DNA of 64,000 nucleotides from Deltaproteobacteria bacterium. Lineage in GTDB: Bacteria; Myxococcota_A; Polyangia; Polyangiales; Houyiibacteriaceae. Numbering within the stretch: position 1 is the first letter of the stretch; the number at the start of each line of letters is the position of its first letter. Under the pieces are notes generated by a model, which was given only the letters and a program-made list of their open reading frames with translations, was not told the origin of the DNA and made no database searches. Below are positions 50,230 through 59,639 of the stretch, piece by piece. A program made the translations under genes and the position numbers. The stretch spans positions 41,587-105,586 of the forward strand of contig SHLP01000003.1 of the NCBI GenBank assembly GCA_004283055.1, given 5' to 3'.

Positions 50230-50452
50230 GCGGGCCGAAGAATAGCACGCCCTGTTTTGGCCAAGTTAGGCCTATTTTGTCGTCAATAGAGCCAGTTCTG
50301 CACAAAGGCGCGCCCTGCGGAAGTGGATACGAGCCGAAATGCGTTCTGCAGATCGAGGTCGGAGTCCGCGGCCCGGGTTGGGCCATGGATTTCGCACCTA
50401 CATGAAGCCCAAAAAACCGTTTTAATTCTGCCACTTGGACTGCAGAAAGAAG

Positions 50453-50482
50453 TTGACATCAGAGCCGCCTCGGCTTTAGTTT
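50453..50482 (+). promoter_or_regulatory. Candidate sigma70-type promoter of dcw cluster
   Basis: TTGACA (50453-50458), 18-nt spacer, weak TAGTTT (50477-50482). Confidence 0.5.
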
Positions 50483-50490
50483 CCGGCCTT

Positions 50491-50520
50491 AGTGGGAACT
50501 AGTGGGATCAAGTGCCAACT
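50491..50520 (+). promoter_or_regulatory. MraZ operator: three 10-bp-periodic boxes AGTGGGAACT-AGTGGGATCA-AGTGCCAACT
   Basis: Direct repeats seen in sequence 29 bp upstream of mraZ; matches known MraZ TGGGN direct-repeat sites with 5-nt spacing. Confidence 0.88.
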
Positions 50521-50548
50521 GACCACAAACTAGGACGAGAGGGTTAGA

Positions 50549-51001
50549 TTGTTCCGAGGACGCTACGAGCACGCAATCGATGCCAAAGGCCGCACGTCCG
50601 TGCCTTCTCGATTTCGCGAGGTCATGACGGCCCAAGGCGACTCGCAGCTCGTTCTCACCACCGGCTTGGAGAGCTGTCTGGTGGCTTACCCGATGGCGGA
50701 GTGGCTCGCGTTCGAGAATCGGCTCTCGGCTCTTCCGCAGTTTGATTCGAACGTCGTGACTCTCAAGCGGATCTACGTCTCGGGAGCGGTCGAGTGTGAC
50801 GTCGACAAGGTCGGGCGACTTCTCATCCCCGCCGCGCTGCGGAAGCACGCGGGGCTGAAGCGCGACGCGCTCTGGGCCGGAATGGGCAGCTATATCGAGC
50901 TCTGGGCGAAGGAGGGCTTTGAAGACCTTCGCAAAGAAGTCTTGAGCGATCAGGACCGCCGTTTGGAGATTGCCCGACGCTTGGCGGAGCTTGGCCTGTG
51001 A
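50549..51001 (+). CDS. mraZ: Transcriptional regulator MraZ
   Basis: MFRGRYEHAIDAKGRTSVPSRFREVM; C-terminal second SpoVT/AbrB-like repeat KVGRLLIPAALRKHAGL. TTG start; head of dcw. Confidence 0.95.
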   Translation: MFRGRYEHAIDAKGRTSVPSRFREVMTAQGDSQLVLTTGLESCLVAYPMAEWLAFENRLSALPQFDSNVVTLKRIYVSGAVECDVDKVGRLLIPAALRKHAGLKRDALWAGMGSYIELWAKEGFEDLRKEVLSDQDRRLEIARRLAELGL

Positions 51002-51888
51002 GCGCATTCGAGCACACCCCCGTTTTGCTCGAAGAGGTGCTCGAGCAACTCGATCCGACAGCCGGCGGAGTCTACGGGGACGTGACGCTTGGCGGTGGAG
51101 GCCATGCGAAAGCAATCCTGGAACGCAGCTCTCCCGATGGCCGGTTGATCGGAACGGACCGCGACTCGAGCGCGCTCGAGGCAGCCGGTGCAGCGCTGTC
51201 CGGCTTTGGAGAGCGCGCTACGCTGCGCAAAGCGCGAATCAGCGAGCTCGTCGCTGTCTTAGCATCGCTCCAGATCGACAAACTAGATGGTGTTCTGGCT
51301 GACCTGGGAGTCAGCTCCGTCCACCTCGATCGCGCTGAGCGCGGGTTTTCATTCGCGAAAGACGGCCCGATCGACATGCGCATGGACCGGACCGAAGGCG
51401 AGACCGCCCTGGACCTCATCGGCCGCAGCGATCCCGAGGAGCTCGCCAACCTGATCTACCGCTACGGAGAAGAGCACCGTTCGAGGAAGATCGCGCGCTC
51501 CCTTCGACGCGCGTACGAAGAGGGAGAGCTCAGAACCACGGGTGATTTGCGGCACGCCGTGCACAGAGCGGTCGGGGGACGCAGAGGCCGCGTGGACCCG
51601 GCGACCAAGACATTCCAGGCGCTGCGCATTGCGGTCAACGATGAGCTCGGAGAGCTCCAAGCTCTGCTCGAACAGGCTCCGCACGCGCTGCGGCTGGGTG
51701 GGGTCGTCGCAGTGATCAGCTTCCACTCTCTAGAGGACCGGATGGTGAAGCACGCGTTTCGAGACAGCGAGCAGCTGTCGCCCTTGACCAAGCGTCCCAT
51801 CGTGGCTTCGGAACGAGAGCGCGCCGACAATCCAAGGTCTCGCAGCGCCAAGCTTCGTGCCGCCAGGCGCGTGGAGGTCGCAGCGTGA
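50998..51888 (+). CDS. rsmH: 16S rRNA (cytosine1402-N4)-methyltransferase
   Basis: EHTPVLLEEVLEQLDP; GDVTLGGGGHAKAIL; GVLADLGVSSVHLDRAERGFSFAKDGPIDMRMD; RIAVNDELGELQALLEQAPHALRLGGVVAVISFHSLEDRMVK. Confidence 0.97.
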   Translation: MSAFEHTPVLLEEVLEQLDPTAGGVYGDVTLGGGGHAKAILERSSPDGRLIGTDRDSSALEAAGAALSGFGERATLRKARISELVAVLASLQIDKLDGVLADLGVSSVHLDRAERGFSFAKDGPIDMRMDRTEGETALDLIGRSDPEELANLIYRYGEEHRSRKIARSLRRAYEEGELRTTGDLRHAVHRAVGGRRGRVDPATKTFQALRIAVNDELGELQALLEQAPHALRLGGVVAVISFHSLEDRMVKHAFRDSEQLSPLTKRPIVASERERADNPRSRSAKLRAARRVEVAA

Positions 51889-52190
51889 AGGGTCGCTTCC
51901 TGCCACTATGGTGCGTCGCCGTCTTCGCAACCGCTGCGGCTTTCGTAGTTCACTTGTCCATCCGCTTCGAGACGGTTCGCCTCGGTTATGAGGTGAGTGA
52001 AGAGCGGGACCGACAGCGTGACTTGCTGCAGGATCGACGACTCCTTTCGATTGAAGCCGCCACGCTCCGGCAAAGCGGACGCATCGAGACCATTGCGCGC
52101 GGAACGCTCGGCATGGAAGTCCCGAAGCCGACTCGAATCGTGACGATGAAAGAGAAGCGCAAGCGTACGGCCGCGGGGAGGGTGAGGTGA
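51885..52190 (+). CDS. ftsL: FtsL-like division protein
   Basis: 101 aa, single N-terminal TM, coiled-coil; syntenic between rsmH and ftsI. Confidence 0.82.
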   Translation: MKGRFLPLWCVAVFATAAAFVVHLSIRFETVRLGYEVSEERDRQRDLLQDRRLLSIEAATLRQSGRIETIARGTLGMEVPKPTRIVTMKEKRKRTAAGRVR

Positions 52191-54238
52191 AGAACCGGCA
52201 TCAGCGATGGTTCCGGGCGAGAATTGCCCTGCTGGGCGTTTGTGTCGCCGCCGTCGCCGTGCTCGTTCTGGTTCGGGCCTTCCATCTGCAGATCGCGAGC
52301 GGCGATCGTTTGCGTGAAATGGCAGAGGGGCAGCACCTCCGCGAGCTTCGCGTGTCGCCGCGACGAGGTGCGATCTACGATCGGCATGGTGCAGAGCTTG
52401 CCGTGAGCGCCGACGTGCACAGCGTGTACGCCAATCCCCGTCGTCTCAAAGCGATGGAGCAAGAGCCTCGGTTGGTAGCGAAGCGGATTTCCAAGATCCT
52501 CGACCTCGACCCGAAGGCGCTTGCGAAGCGGCTGTCGGCGGACCGCTATTTCGTCTGGATCGAACGGCGCGTGACGCCCAACGAGGCTGCGCAGATCCGG
52601 GCCCTCGACATTCCAGGGCTAGAGCTCACGACCGAAGCGCGCCGGTACTACCCGAATCGTCACCTGGCAGCGCATCTCCTGGGCTTTGCCGACATCGACG
52701 GACGCGGCATCGAAGGCGTCGAGCTCGCCTACGAGGATCGACTTCGTGGCTCCGATCGGCGCGTCGAGGCGATTCGCGACCGCCGCGGTCAGGTCGTCTT
52801 TGCAGACGAAATGGAAGACGATCGATCGATGCAAGGGCAGAGCGTCGTCCTCACGATCGACAAGGCGATCCAGCACATCGCCGAGCGGGAGCTCGCACTC
52901 GGTGTGCGGACGTTCGAGGCACGCGGTGGGAGCGTGGTCGTGATGGACCCGTCCAGCGGAGAGATCCTCGCGCTTGCAAACTACCCCCCTTTCAACCCAA
53001 ACGAGCCGTCGAAACACCCAACAGCGCACCGTCGAAACCGCGCAGTCGTCGACCGATTCGAGCCGGGGTCCACCGTCAAGCCATTCACCATGGCCGCAGC
53101 GCTTGCCGCCGGTGCGGTAAGACCCAACCAATCGATCAACTGCGAGAACGGGGTGACCCGGATTGCGGGACGGATTCTGCACGACGCTCATCCCTACGAA
53201 TGGCTGACTCCGACCCAGATACTCGCGTACTCGAGCAACATTGGCATTGCGAAGATTGCGCTCGACCTCGGCAAGAAGAACCTCTACCGAGGGTTTCGAC
53301 GTTTCGGCTTTGGTGAGCCGACCGGTCTAGGCGTACCGGGTGAGACGGCCGGCATTCTCCGACACTACCGGCGTTGGTACGAGATCGACGCGGCCACCGT
53401 TTCGTTCGGGCAGGGAATGAGCGTCACGAACGTTCAGCTCGCGACGGCGATGAGCGCGATTGCAAACGGGGGTCGCCTGATGCAGCCGATGCTCGTGCGC
53501 CGGCTCACGGACGGGCATGGCGTCACGATCGAGGAGAGCACGCCCCGCGTTCGGCGCCAAGTGGTGCCGACGCGCGTCGCAAAGCTCGTGGGCCAGATGC
53601 TGACGGCGGTGACCGAGCCCGGAGGAACCGCGATTGAAGCGGGGATAGATGGCTACCTCGTTGCTGGCAAAACCGGAACGGCTCAAAAAGCAGACTACAT
53701 TCGGGGTGGATACGCGAAAGACAAATGGCTGGCTTCGTTCATCGGCTTCGCTCCCGCGGAACGGCCGGCCGTCGTCATCTCCGTGGTCATCGACGAGCCC
53801 GTGATCGCGCACTATGGCGGGACCGTAGCGGGGCCTGTCTTTCGCCGAATCGCCGAGGTCACCCTGCGGCACATGGGCGTCGCCCCCGAGGGCAGGCCCG
53901 CGGTACTTGCGCAGAGGAAGAAGCAGATCGTGGTCGATGAGGTGGAGCCTTCGCCCGAAGAAGAAGCGGTGGCAAAAGGGCAGAGCGCGGTCCCCGACGT
54001 CCGCTCACTTCCCTTGCGCCAGGCGGTCATCGCTCTGCACGACCAGTCCCTCGTAGCAGAGGTCGCGGGCTCCGGCCTGGTCGTCGATCAAGATCCTTCG
54101 CCGGGCAAGGCGGTGCCTCACGGTGCGGTCGTGCGGATCAGGCTCGAGCGACGGCGATTCGAGACCGAGGCCGGCAAGCCCGAACCGCGCAATGAGACCC
54201 TTGCAGCGGCGGTGCCCCGGAGGCCGCATGTCCCCTGA
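52187..54238 (+). CDS. ftsI: Division transpeptidase PBP (FtsI) with C-terminal PASTA domain
   Basis: FEPGSTVKPFTMAAAL (SxxK), YSSNIGIAK (SxN), VAGKTGTAQKAD (KTG); C-terminal PASTA-like VPDVRSLPLRQAVIALHD...GSGLVVDQDPSPGKAVPHGAVVRIRL. Confidence 0.95.
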   Translation: MKNRHQRWFRARIALLGVCVAAVAVLVLVRAFHLQIASGDRLREMAEGQHLRELRVSPRRGAIYDRHGAELAVSADVHSVYANPRRLKAMEQEPRLVAKRISKILDLDPKALAKRLSADRYFVWIERRVTPNEAAQIRALDIPGLELTTEARRYYPNRHLAAHLLGFADIDGRGIEGVELAYEDRLRGSDRRVEAIRDRRGQVVFADEMEDDRSMQGQSVVLTIDKAIQHIAERELALGVRTFEARGGSVVVMDPSSGEILALANYPPFNPNEPSKHPTAHRRNRAVVDRFEPGSTVKPFTMAAALAAGAVRPNQSINCENGVTRIAGRILHDAHPYEWLTPTQILAYSSNIGIAKIALDLGKKNLYRGFRRFGFGEPTGLGVPGETAGILRHYRRWYEIDAATVSFGQGMSVTNVQLATAMSAIANGGRLMQPMLVRRLTDGHGVTIEESTPRVRRQVVPTRVAKLVGQMLTAVTEPGGTAIEAGIDGYLVAGKTGTAQKADYIRGGYAKDKWLASFIGFAPAERPAVVISVVIDEPVIAHYGGTVAGPVFRRIAEVTLRHMGVAPEGRPAVLAQRKKQIVVDEVEPSPEEEAVAKGQSAVPDVRSLPLRQAVIALHDQSLVAEVAGSGLVVDQDPSPGKAVPHGAVVRIRLERRRFETEAGKPEPRNETLAAAVPRRPHVP

Positions 54239-55754
54239 GCCGAGCCATGGCATGACGCTGCAGCAGCTCCAAGACCGCGGTGTCGGGATCGGGATCGCCG
54301 GATTGGCGTCGCAGACGGTCTATGGTGTTCAGCACGACTCTCGCGAGGTGACCGGTGGCGACCTCTTCGTTGCCGTTCCTGGTGAGACCTACGACGGGCT
54401 GAGCTTCGCGGGCGATGCCGTCGCCCGGGGCGCAGTCGCAGTCATGGCCGAGCGTCGAATCGAGCTCGACGTTCCGCAGCTCCTCGTGAAGGACATCCGC
54501 GGGGAGCTCGGACGCGCAGCGGAGCTCGTGTATGGAGAGCCGACGAGTGCACTGCACACCGTGGGGATCACCGGCACGAACGGGAAGACGACGACGGCCT
54601 ATCTTCTGCAGCGCGCCCTCGAGGGCGTGGCAGCCAAGCCAGCGCTCGTCGGCACGACGGGTTGGATCGCCCCGGGTTCAGAGCGGCCCTCGCTACACAC
54701 GACGCCCGAAGGCGACGACCTTTCACGCTTCGCGAAGCTAGCGCTCGACGCCGGCGCCACGCACCTGGTCTTGGAGGTATCCAGCCACGGGCTGGCCCTG
54801 CATCGGGTTGATGCCCTCGACTTCGAGGTCGCGGCCTTCACCAACCTCTCGCGGGACCATCTGGACTTCCACGAGAGCATGGAGCGCTACGGCGAGGCCA
54901 AGGCCAGGCTCTTCACCGAGCTGCGTCCCAAATGCGCCGTCATTCATGTCGATGACACCTTCGGGTCCGCGCTTGCACACCGCATCCCGGGTCCCGTGAT
55001 TCGTTGCTCGCGGAAGTCGGGAAGCCGGGCGGAGATCTTGGCGACCGACTGGTCGGTGAAGCGGGCCGGAATTCGAGCGACCTTCGAGACGCCGGCGGGT
55101 CCGATTGAAATCCGAAGTCCGATGCTCGGGGAGCACAACCTCGAAAATCTTCTCGTGGCCCTCGGCTGTGCCTACGCCCTCGGACTCGACCTGAACCTGG
55201 TGTCAAAAGCGTGGGAGAGCGCCACTGGAAGTCCAGGACGGCTCGAGCGGGTTGCACACCCAGAGGATGTGGCGGTGCTCGTGGACTACGCACACACTCC
55301 CGAGGCGCTTCGTACCGCTCTCCAAACGATGCGTGCGGTGACCCCCAGGCGCTTGATCGCTGTGTTTGGCGCGGGCGGTGATCGAGACAAGGGGAAGCGG
55401 CCGGAAATGGGTCGCGTCGGAGTGGAGGGCGCCGACCTCTGCATACTCACCAGCGACAACCCGCGTTCCGAAGATCCCAGTCAGATCCTCGATGAGGTCG
55501 CGGCGGGCGCAGAGCAAGCCGGCGGTACTCCAATCGAAGCGACCAAGCTCAGCGATGCGAGGCGGGGCTATTGTCGGCTGACCGGGCGTCGAGAAGCGAT
55601 CGCCGCTGCGATTCGAGCGGCTCGCCCAGGAGACACGGTGCTTCTCGCGGGCAAGGGTCACGAAAACTATCAAATTGTCGGCGCAGAGCGTCAGCACTTC
55701 GACGATCGGGAAGAAGCACGCGCGGTCATCGCGAGCCTGGCAGGAGGCGAGTGA
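54228..55754 (+). CDS. murE: UDP-MurNAc-tripeptide synthetase MurE
   Basis: GITGTNGKTTTAYLLQ; LVGTTGWI; FTNLSRDHLDFHESMERYGEAKARLF; VLVDYAHTPEALRTALQ; TSDNPRSEDPSQI. Confidence 0.96.
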   Translation: MSPEPSHGMTLQQLQDRGVGIGIAGLASQTVYGVQHDSREVTGGDLFVAVPGETYDGLSFAGDAVARGAVAVMAERRIELDVPQLLVKDIRGELGRAAELVYGEPTSALHTVGITGTNGKTTTAYLLQRALEGVAAKPALVGTTGWIAPGSERPSLHTTPEGDDLSRFAKLALDAGATHLVLEVSSHGLALHRVDALDFEVAAFTNLSRDHLDFHESMERYGEAKARLFTELRPKCAVIHVDDTFGSALAHRIPGPVIRCSRKSGSRAEILATDWSVKRAGIRATFETPAGPIEIRSPMLGEHNLENLLVALGCAYALGLDLNLVSKAWESATGSPGRLERVAHPEDVAVLVDYAHTPEALRTALQTMRAVTPRRLIAVFGAGGDRDKGKRPEMGRVGVEGADLCILTSDNPRSEDPSQILDEVAAGAEQAGGTPIEATKLSDARRGYCRLTGRREAIAAAIRAARPGDTVLLAGKGHENYQIVGAERQHFDDREEARAVIASLAGGE

Positions 55755-57160
55755 TGGCGAGCCGAATCCCTCAGAACCAAGTTCGCCTGCTTCGAAACCA
55801 GGTGCTGGCTGTAACCGATGGTGATGCCAGCGGTCCCGACTGGGAGGGAGCTTCGGGTGTCGTGACAGACTCGCGGGCGGTCCAAGCGGGCAATCTCTTC
55901 GTCGCGCTCCGCGGCGAGCGCTTCGATGCGAATCAGTTCGCGGTGCAGGCGGTAGATGCGGGCGCAGCGGCGGTCTTGGTAGAGCGAGGCACGTCGCTTC
56001 CAGCCCATGTGAGTGCGGTCGAGGTGGATGACACGCTTCGCGCGCTTGGCGATTTGGCCAAGGCTCATCGCGCTAGTTGGACCGGAAAGGTCGTCGGCAT
56101 CACCGGCTCGGTCGGCAAGACCAGCACCAAGGAGCTCAGCGCCGCCGCTCTCAAATCGGCCGGTTGCAAGGTGCTCAAGACAAGCGGGAACCTGAACAAC
56201 CGAATCGGCGTTCCGATGACGCTTTTCCAGCTCGATGAGACGGTCGACACCGCAGTCATCGAAATGGGCACCAGCGAGCCAGGAGAGATCGCGCGCTTGG
56301 CCGAGATCTCCGCGCCAGATGTGGGGATCGTGACCCATGCGACCCTCTCCCACACCGAAGGGCTCGGTTCGGTTGAAGCGGTAGCCGATGAAAAGGTCTC
56401 ACTGCTACATGCGCTGTCGCCTAGTGGTGTCGCGATCGTGTACGGAGACCCGCCCGCGCTAAAGAAGCGAGCGTCAGTCGTGGCCGCCAGGCGAAAGCTG
56501 TTCTATGGCCGCTCGGCCGGGCACGACGTGCGCGTGATGGACTGGGACGTCGACGCCGATCGCACCCAGGCTCGTTTTCAGGTTCGGGGCAAGGACATCG
56601 AAATCACGATGGCCTTGCTCGGCGAGGGCGCGGTGCTGAATGCGGCAGGCGCTCTCGCGATCGTCCTGGGCCTGGACCTTCCCCTCGAGGAAGCAAGCCG
56701 TGGTCTCGCCACCGTGAAACCCCCGCCCGGTCGGATGCAGCCTCGGACCGGCGGCGGCAAGCGACTCGTCATCGATGACTCGTACAATTCGAACCCAGCT
56801 TCACTAGAAGTGGCGCTGGAGACAGCTCGCTCCATCGCAGAAAAGCGAAGCGCGCCGTTGGTTGCGATCTTGGGAGACATGAAAGAGCTTGGCGCGCATA
56901 GCGAGAAAGCGCACCGCAAGGTTGGCGATCTCCTTGCGGACGCCGACGCGTTTCTCTTCGTCGGCTGTGGCGATGCCATGCATGAGGCGGTCGCGAGCGC
57001 GAACGCCCGAGGCACGGACACACTCTGGTTCGAGGACGCCGCGGAATGCGGCGAGCTTTCGGACCGGCTTCCGCTCAACGCCGTGATTTTGGTGAAGGGC
57101 TCCCGAACGATGCGGATGGAACGGGTCATCGAGCCGCTCCTCGGGGAGGGGCAGCGATGA
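55754..57160 (+). CDS. murF: UDP-MurNAc-tripeptide-D-Ala-D-Ala ligase MurF
   Basis: VVGITGSVGKTSTKELSAAAL; NLNNRIGVPMTLFQLDE; IDDSYNSNPASLEVAL; AILGDMKELGAHSEKAHRKVG. Confidence 0.96.
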   Translation: MASRIPQNQVRLLRNQVLAVTDGDASGPDWEGASGVVTDSRAVQAGNLFVALRGERFDANQFAVQAVDAGAAAVLVERGTSLPAHVSAVEVDDTLRALGDLAKAHRASWTGKVVGITGSVGKTSTKELSAAALKSAGCKVLKTSGNLNNRIGVPMTLFQLDETVDTAVIEMGTSEPGEIARLAEISAPDVGIVTHATLSHTEGLGSVEAVADEKVSLLHALSPSGVAIVYGDPPALKKRASVVAARRKLFYGRSAGHDVRVMDWDVDADRTQARFQVRGKDIEITMALLGEGAVLNAAGALAIVLGLDLPLEEASRGLATVKPPPGRMQPRTGGGKRLVIDDSYNSNPASLEVALETARSIAEKRSAPLVAILGDMKELGAHSEKAHRKVGDLLADADAFLFVGCGDAMHEAVASANARGTDTLWFEDAAECGELSDRLPLNAVILVKGSRTMRMERVIEPLLGEGQR

Positions 57161-58284
57161 TCTACTACTTGCTCTACCCGCTGCATGAGTACGAGTCGCT
57201 CTCGTTTCTCAACGTCCTTCGCTACGTTCCGTTCCGGTTCTTGATGGCGACCATCACGTCGCTCTTGCTCACGTTCGGTCTCTACCCCTGGTTCATTCGC
57301 CGCTTGCAGCGTAAACAAATCGGGCAAGTCGTTCGCGCGGATGGGCCGGAGACGCATTTGTCCAAGGCCGGCACACCGACGATGGGCGGCGCCCTGATGC
57401 TGTTGGCGCTGGTCCTCTCGACAGTGCTCTGGGCAGACCCCTCGAACGCCATGGTGTGGGTGGTGACGCTGATCACAGTGGCCTACGGCGTCGTCGGCTA
57501 CATCGACGATACCTCCAAAATTCGAACACGCTCCAGCGGAGGGCTCTCGGGCCGGTACAAGCTTCTCTTGCAGTTCTCGACCGCTATCGTCGTGTGCGCG
57601 TGGCTCTACTACGGCGAAACGGGGCTTCCCAGTGACTGGCTCGACATTCGCCATCGCCTCGCCGCACCGTTCTTCGCTTTCTCGAAATATCCGATCGAGT
57701 TGCCGCCCTGGCTCTATGTCGTCTTTTCCGCGTTCGTGATCGTCGGCACGTCGAACGCGGTCAATCTCACAGATGGACTCGACGGGCTAGCGATCGGCCC
57801 GGTCATGATCTCGGCGGGCACCTATGCGATCCTCGCATACCTCGCGGGCCTCACACTCTTTGGAAACGTAGTCGCCGCGTACCTGGACATCCCTCACATC
57901 CAAAGCGCCGGCGAGCTCAGCATCTTTGCGGCTTCGGTCGTCGGCGTGGGGTTCGGTTTCCTTTGGTACAACACTTATCCGGCCCAGGTCTTCATGGGTG
58001 ACGTCGGCTCACTGGCTCTCGGCGGGGGCCTCGGAGCCCTAGCGGTTCTGACGAAGAACGAGCTCCTCTCGGTGATCCTCGGAGGCATCTTCGTCGTTGA
58101 AGCGGTGAGCGTGATTCTGCAGGTCGGCTATTTCCGCATGACCGGTCGCCGCATCTTTCTGATGGCGCCCATTCACCACCATTTCGAGAAGAAGGGCTGG
58201 CCCGAGCCGCGGGTCATCGTTCGGTTCTGGATCATCGCGATCGTATTGGCCGTGTTCAGTCTTGCAACGTTGAAGCTGAGGTGA
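57157..58284 (+). CDS. mraY: Phospho-N-acetylmuramoyl-pentapeptide-transferase MraY
   Basis: KAGTPTMGGALML; GYIDDTSKIR; NAVNLTDGLDGLAIG; YNTYPAQVFMGDVGSLALGGGLG; APIHHHFEKKGWPEPRVIVRFWII. Confidence 0.98.
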   Translation: MIYYLLYPLHEYESLSFLNVLRYVPFRFLMATITSLLLTFGLYPWFIRRLQRKQIGQVVRADGPETHLSKAGTPTMGGALMLLALVLSTVLWADPSNAMVWVVTLITVAYGVVGYIDDTSKIRTRSSGGLSGRYKLLLQFSTAIVVCAWLYYGETGLPSDWLDIRHRLAAPFFAFSKYPIELPPWLYVVFSAFVIVGTSNAVNLTDGLDGLAIGPVMISAGTYAILAYLAGLTLFGNVVAAYLDIPHIQSAGELSIFAASVVGVGFGFLWYNTYPAQVFMGDVGSLALGGGLGALAVLTKNELLSVILGGIFVVEAVSVILQVGYFRMTGRRIFLMAPIHHHFEKKGWPEPRVIVRFWIIAIVLAVFSLATLKLR

Positions 58285-59639
58285 CGTTGGAGCTTTCGCA
58301 GAAAAACACGATGGTGGTCGGGCTCGGCGAAAGCGGGCTGGCGGTGGTTCGCTTTCTCACGGCGCGGGGTGCACTGGTCCGGGTCAACGATCAGCGCGAC
58401 CTGGCGGAACTTGGTGCAGCCGCTGCAGAGGCGGAGGCCCTGGGCGCAGAGCTGGTGCTGGGCGGCCATCCCGAGAGCGCTTTTGAGAACCTCGATCTCA
58501 TCGTGGTCTCGCCGGGCGTGCCGCCGTTGGCGCAGCTCGAAGAGGCGGAGCGCCGTGGCGCCCAGGTCGTCAGTGAAGTCGAGCTTGCATCTCGCTTCCT
58601 CGACGCACCCATCGTCGCGATCACCGGAACCAATGGCAAGAGCACGGTGACCACTCTCATTGGGCAGATGTGCAACTACCTCGATCGGCCGATCTTCGTC
58701 GGCGGCAATCTGGGTCGCCCGATGATCGAGGCTGCAGGCACCGATGCTGGCAACGAGCGAGGCTTGGTTATCGTCGAGCTCTCGAGCTTTCAGTTGGAGC
58801 GTGTCTCCGAGATGAGGGCCCACGTCGCGCTTCTGCTCAACGTCTCGGCGGATCACCTCGATCGCTACCCTTCGTTTGAAGCCTATGCTGCTGCAAAGGC
58901 GCGGATTTTCGAGCGTCAAAGGGCAGAGGATTTCGCGATCCTGCCAGCAGACGCTCCCGACCTTCGCGAGCTCATCGAAGACGGTGGAACGCTAGTCCTC
59001 TTCGGAGGACGAAACGGCGAGGTTCGCGTCGTGAATGGAGCGCTCACCGACACCCAGAGCTCGCTGCGCGTGCCGATCGCGGAGCTCGGGATTCGAGGAC
59101 TGCACAACGTGGCGAATGCCTGTGCCGCCGCACTCGCTGCCCGACTGCTCGGCGTGCGCGAGTCGGACATCGCTTCGGTTCTTTGCGAATTCAAAGGTCT
59201 GGCGCACCGGATGCAGTACGTCAGCTCGGTTGGGGGCGTGGAGTACATCGACGATTCCAAGGCGACCAACGTGGGCGCAGCCGTCGCGTCCATCGACGGG
59301 TTAGCCGGTGCGAATGGGAAGATCGTCCTCATCGCCGGCGGCGTCGACAAGGGCGGCAGCTATGAGCCGCTTCGTCAGCGGATGACGGAGCGCGGACGAG
59401 CCGTCGTCGTCCTGGGGGAAGCAGCGCCCTTGCTGGAACGAGCGTTCGTGGACTCGCCGCTGACGCTTCGCCACGCCCAGTCGATGGCTGAAGCGGTCGA
59501 CTCTGCGTCAGCCATGGCGGTGAGCGGCGACATCGTGCTCCTGGCGCCCGCCTGCTCGAGCTTCGACATGTTTCGCTCTTACGCCGAGCGAGGCGATCAG
59601 TTCCAGAGCGCAGTCCACAGCCTTGGAGGGCACGTATGA
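58281..59639 (+). CDS. murD: UDP-MurNAc-L-Ala:D-Glu ligase MurD
   Basis: VVGLGESGLAVVRFL; VSPGVPPLAQLEEA; AITGTNGKSTVTTLIG; ELSSFQLERVSEMRAHVALLLNVSADHLDRYPSFEAYAAAKARIF; YIDDSKATNVGA. Confidence 0.97.
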   Translation: MTLELSQKNTMVVGLGESGLAVVRFLTARGALVRVNDQRDLAELGAAAAEAEALGAELVLGGHPESAFENLDLIVVSPGVPPLAQLEEAERRGAQVVSEVELASRFLDAPIVAITGTNGKSTVTTLIGQMCNYLDRPIFVGGNLGRPMIEAAGTDAGNERGLVIVELSSFQLERVSEMRAHVALLLNVSADHLDRYPSFEAYAAAKARIFERQRAEDFAILPADAPDLRELIEDGGTLVLFGGRNGEVRVVNGALTDTQSSLRVPIAELGIRGLHNVANACAAALAARLLGVRESDIASVLCEFKGLAHRMQYVSSVGGVEYIDDSKATNVGAAVASIDGLAGANGKIVLIAGGVDKGGSYEPLRQRMTERGRAVVVLGEAAPLLERAFVDSPLTLRHAQSMAEAVDSASAMAVSGDIVLLAPACSSFDMFRSYAERGDQFQSAVHSLGGHV

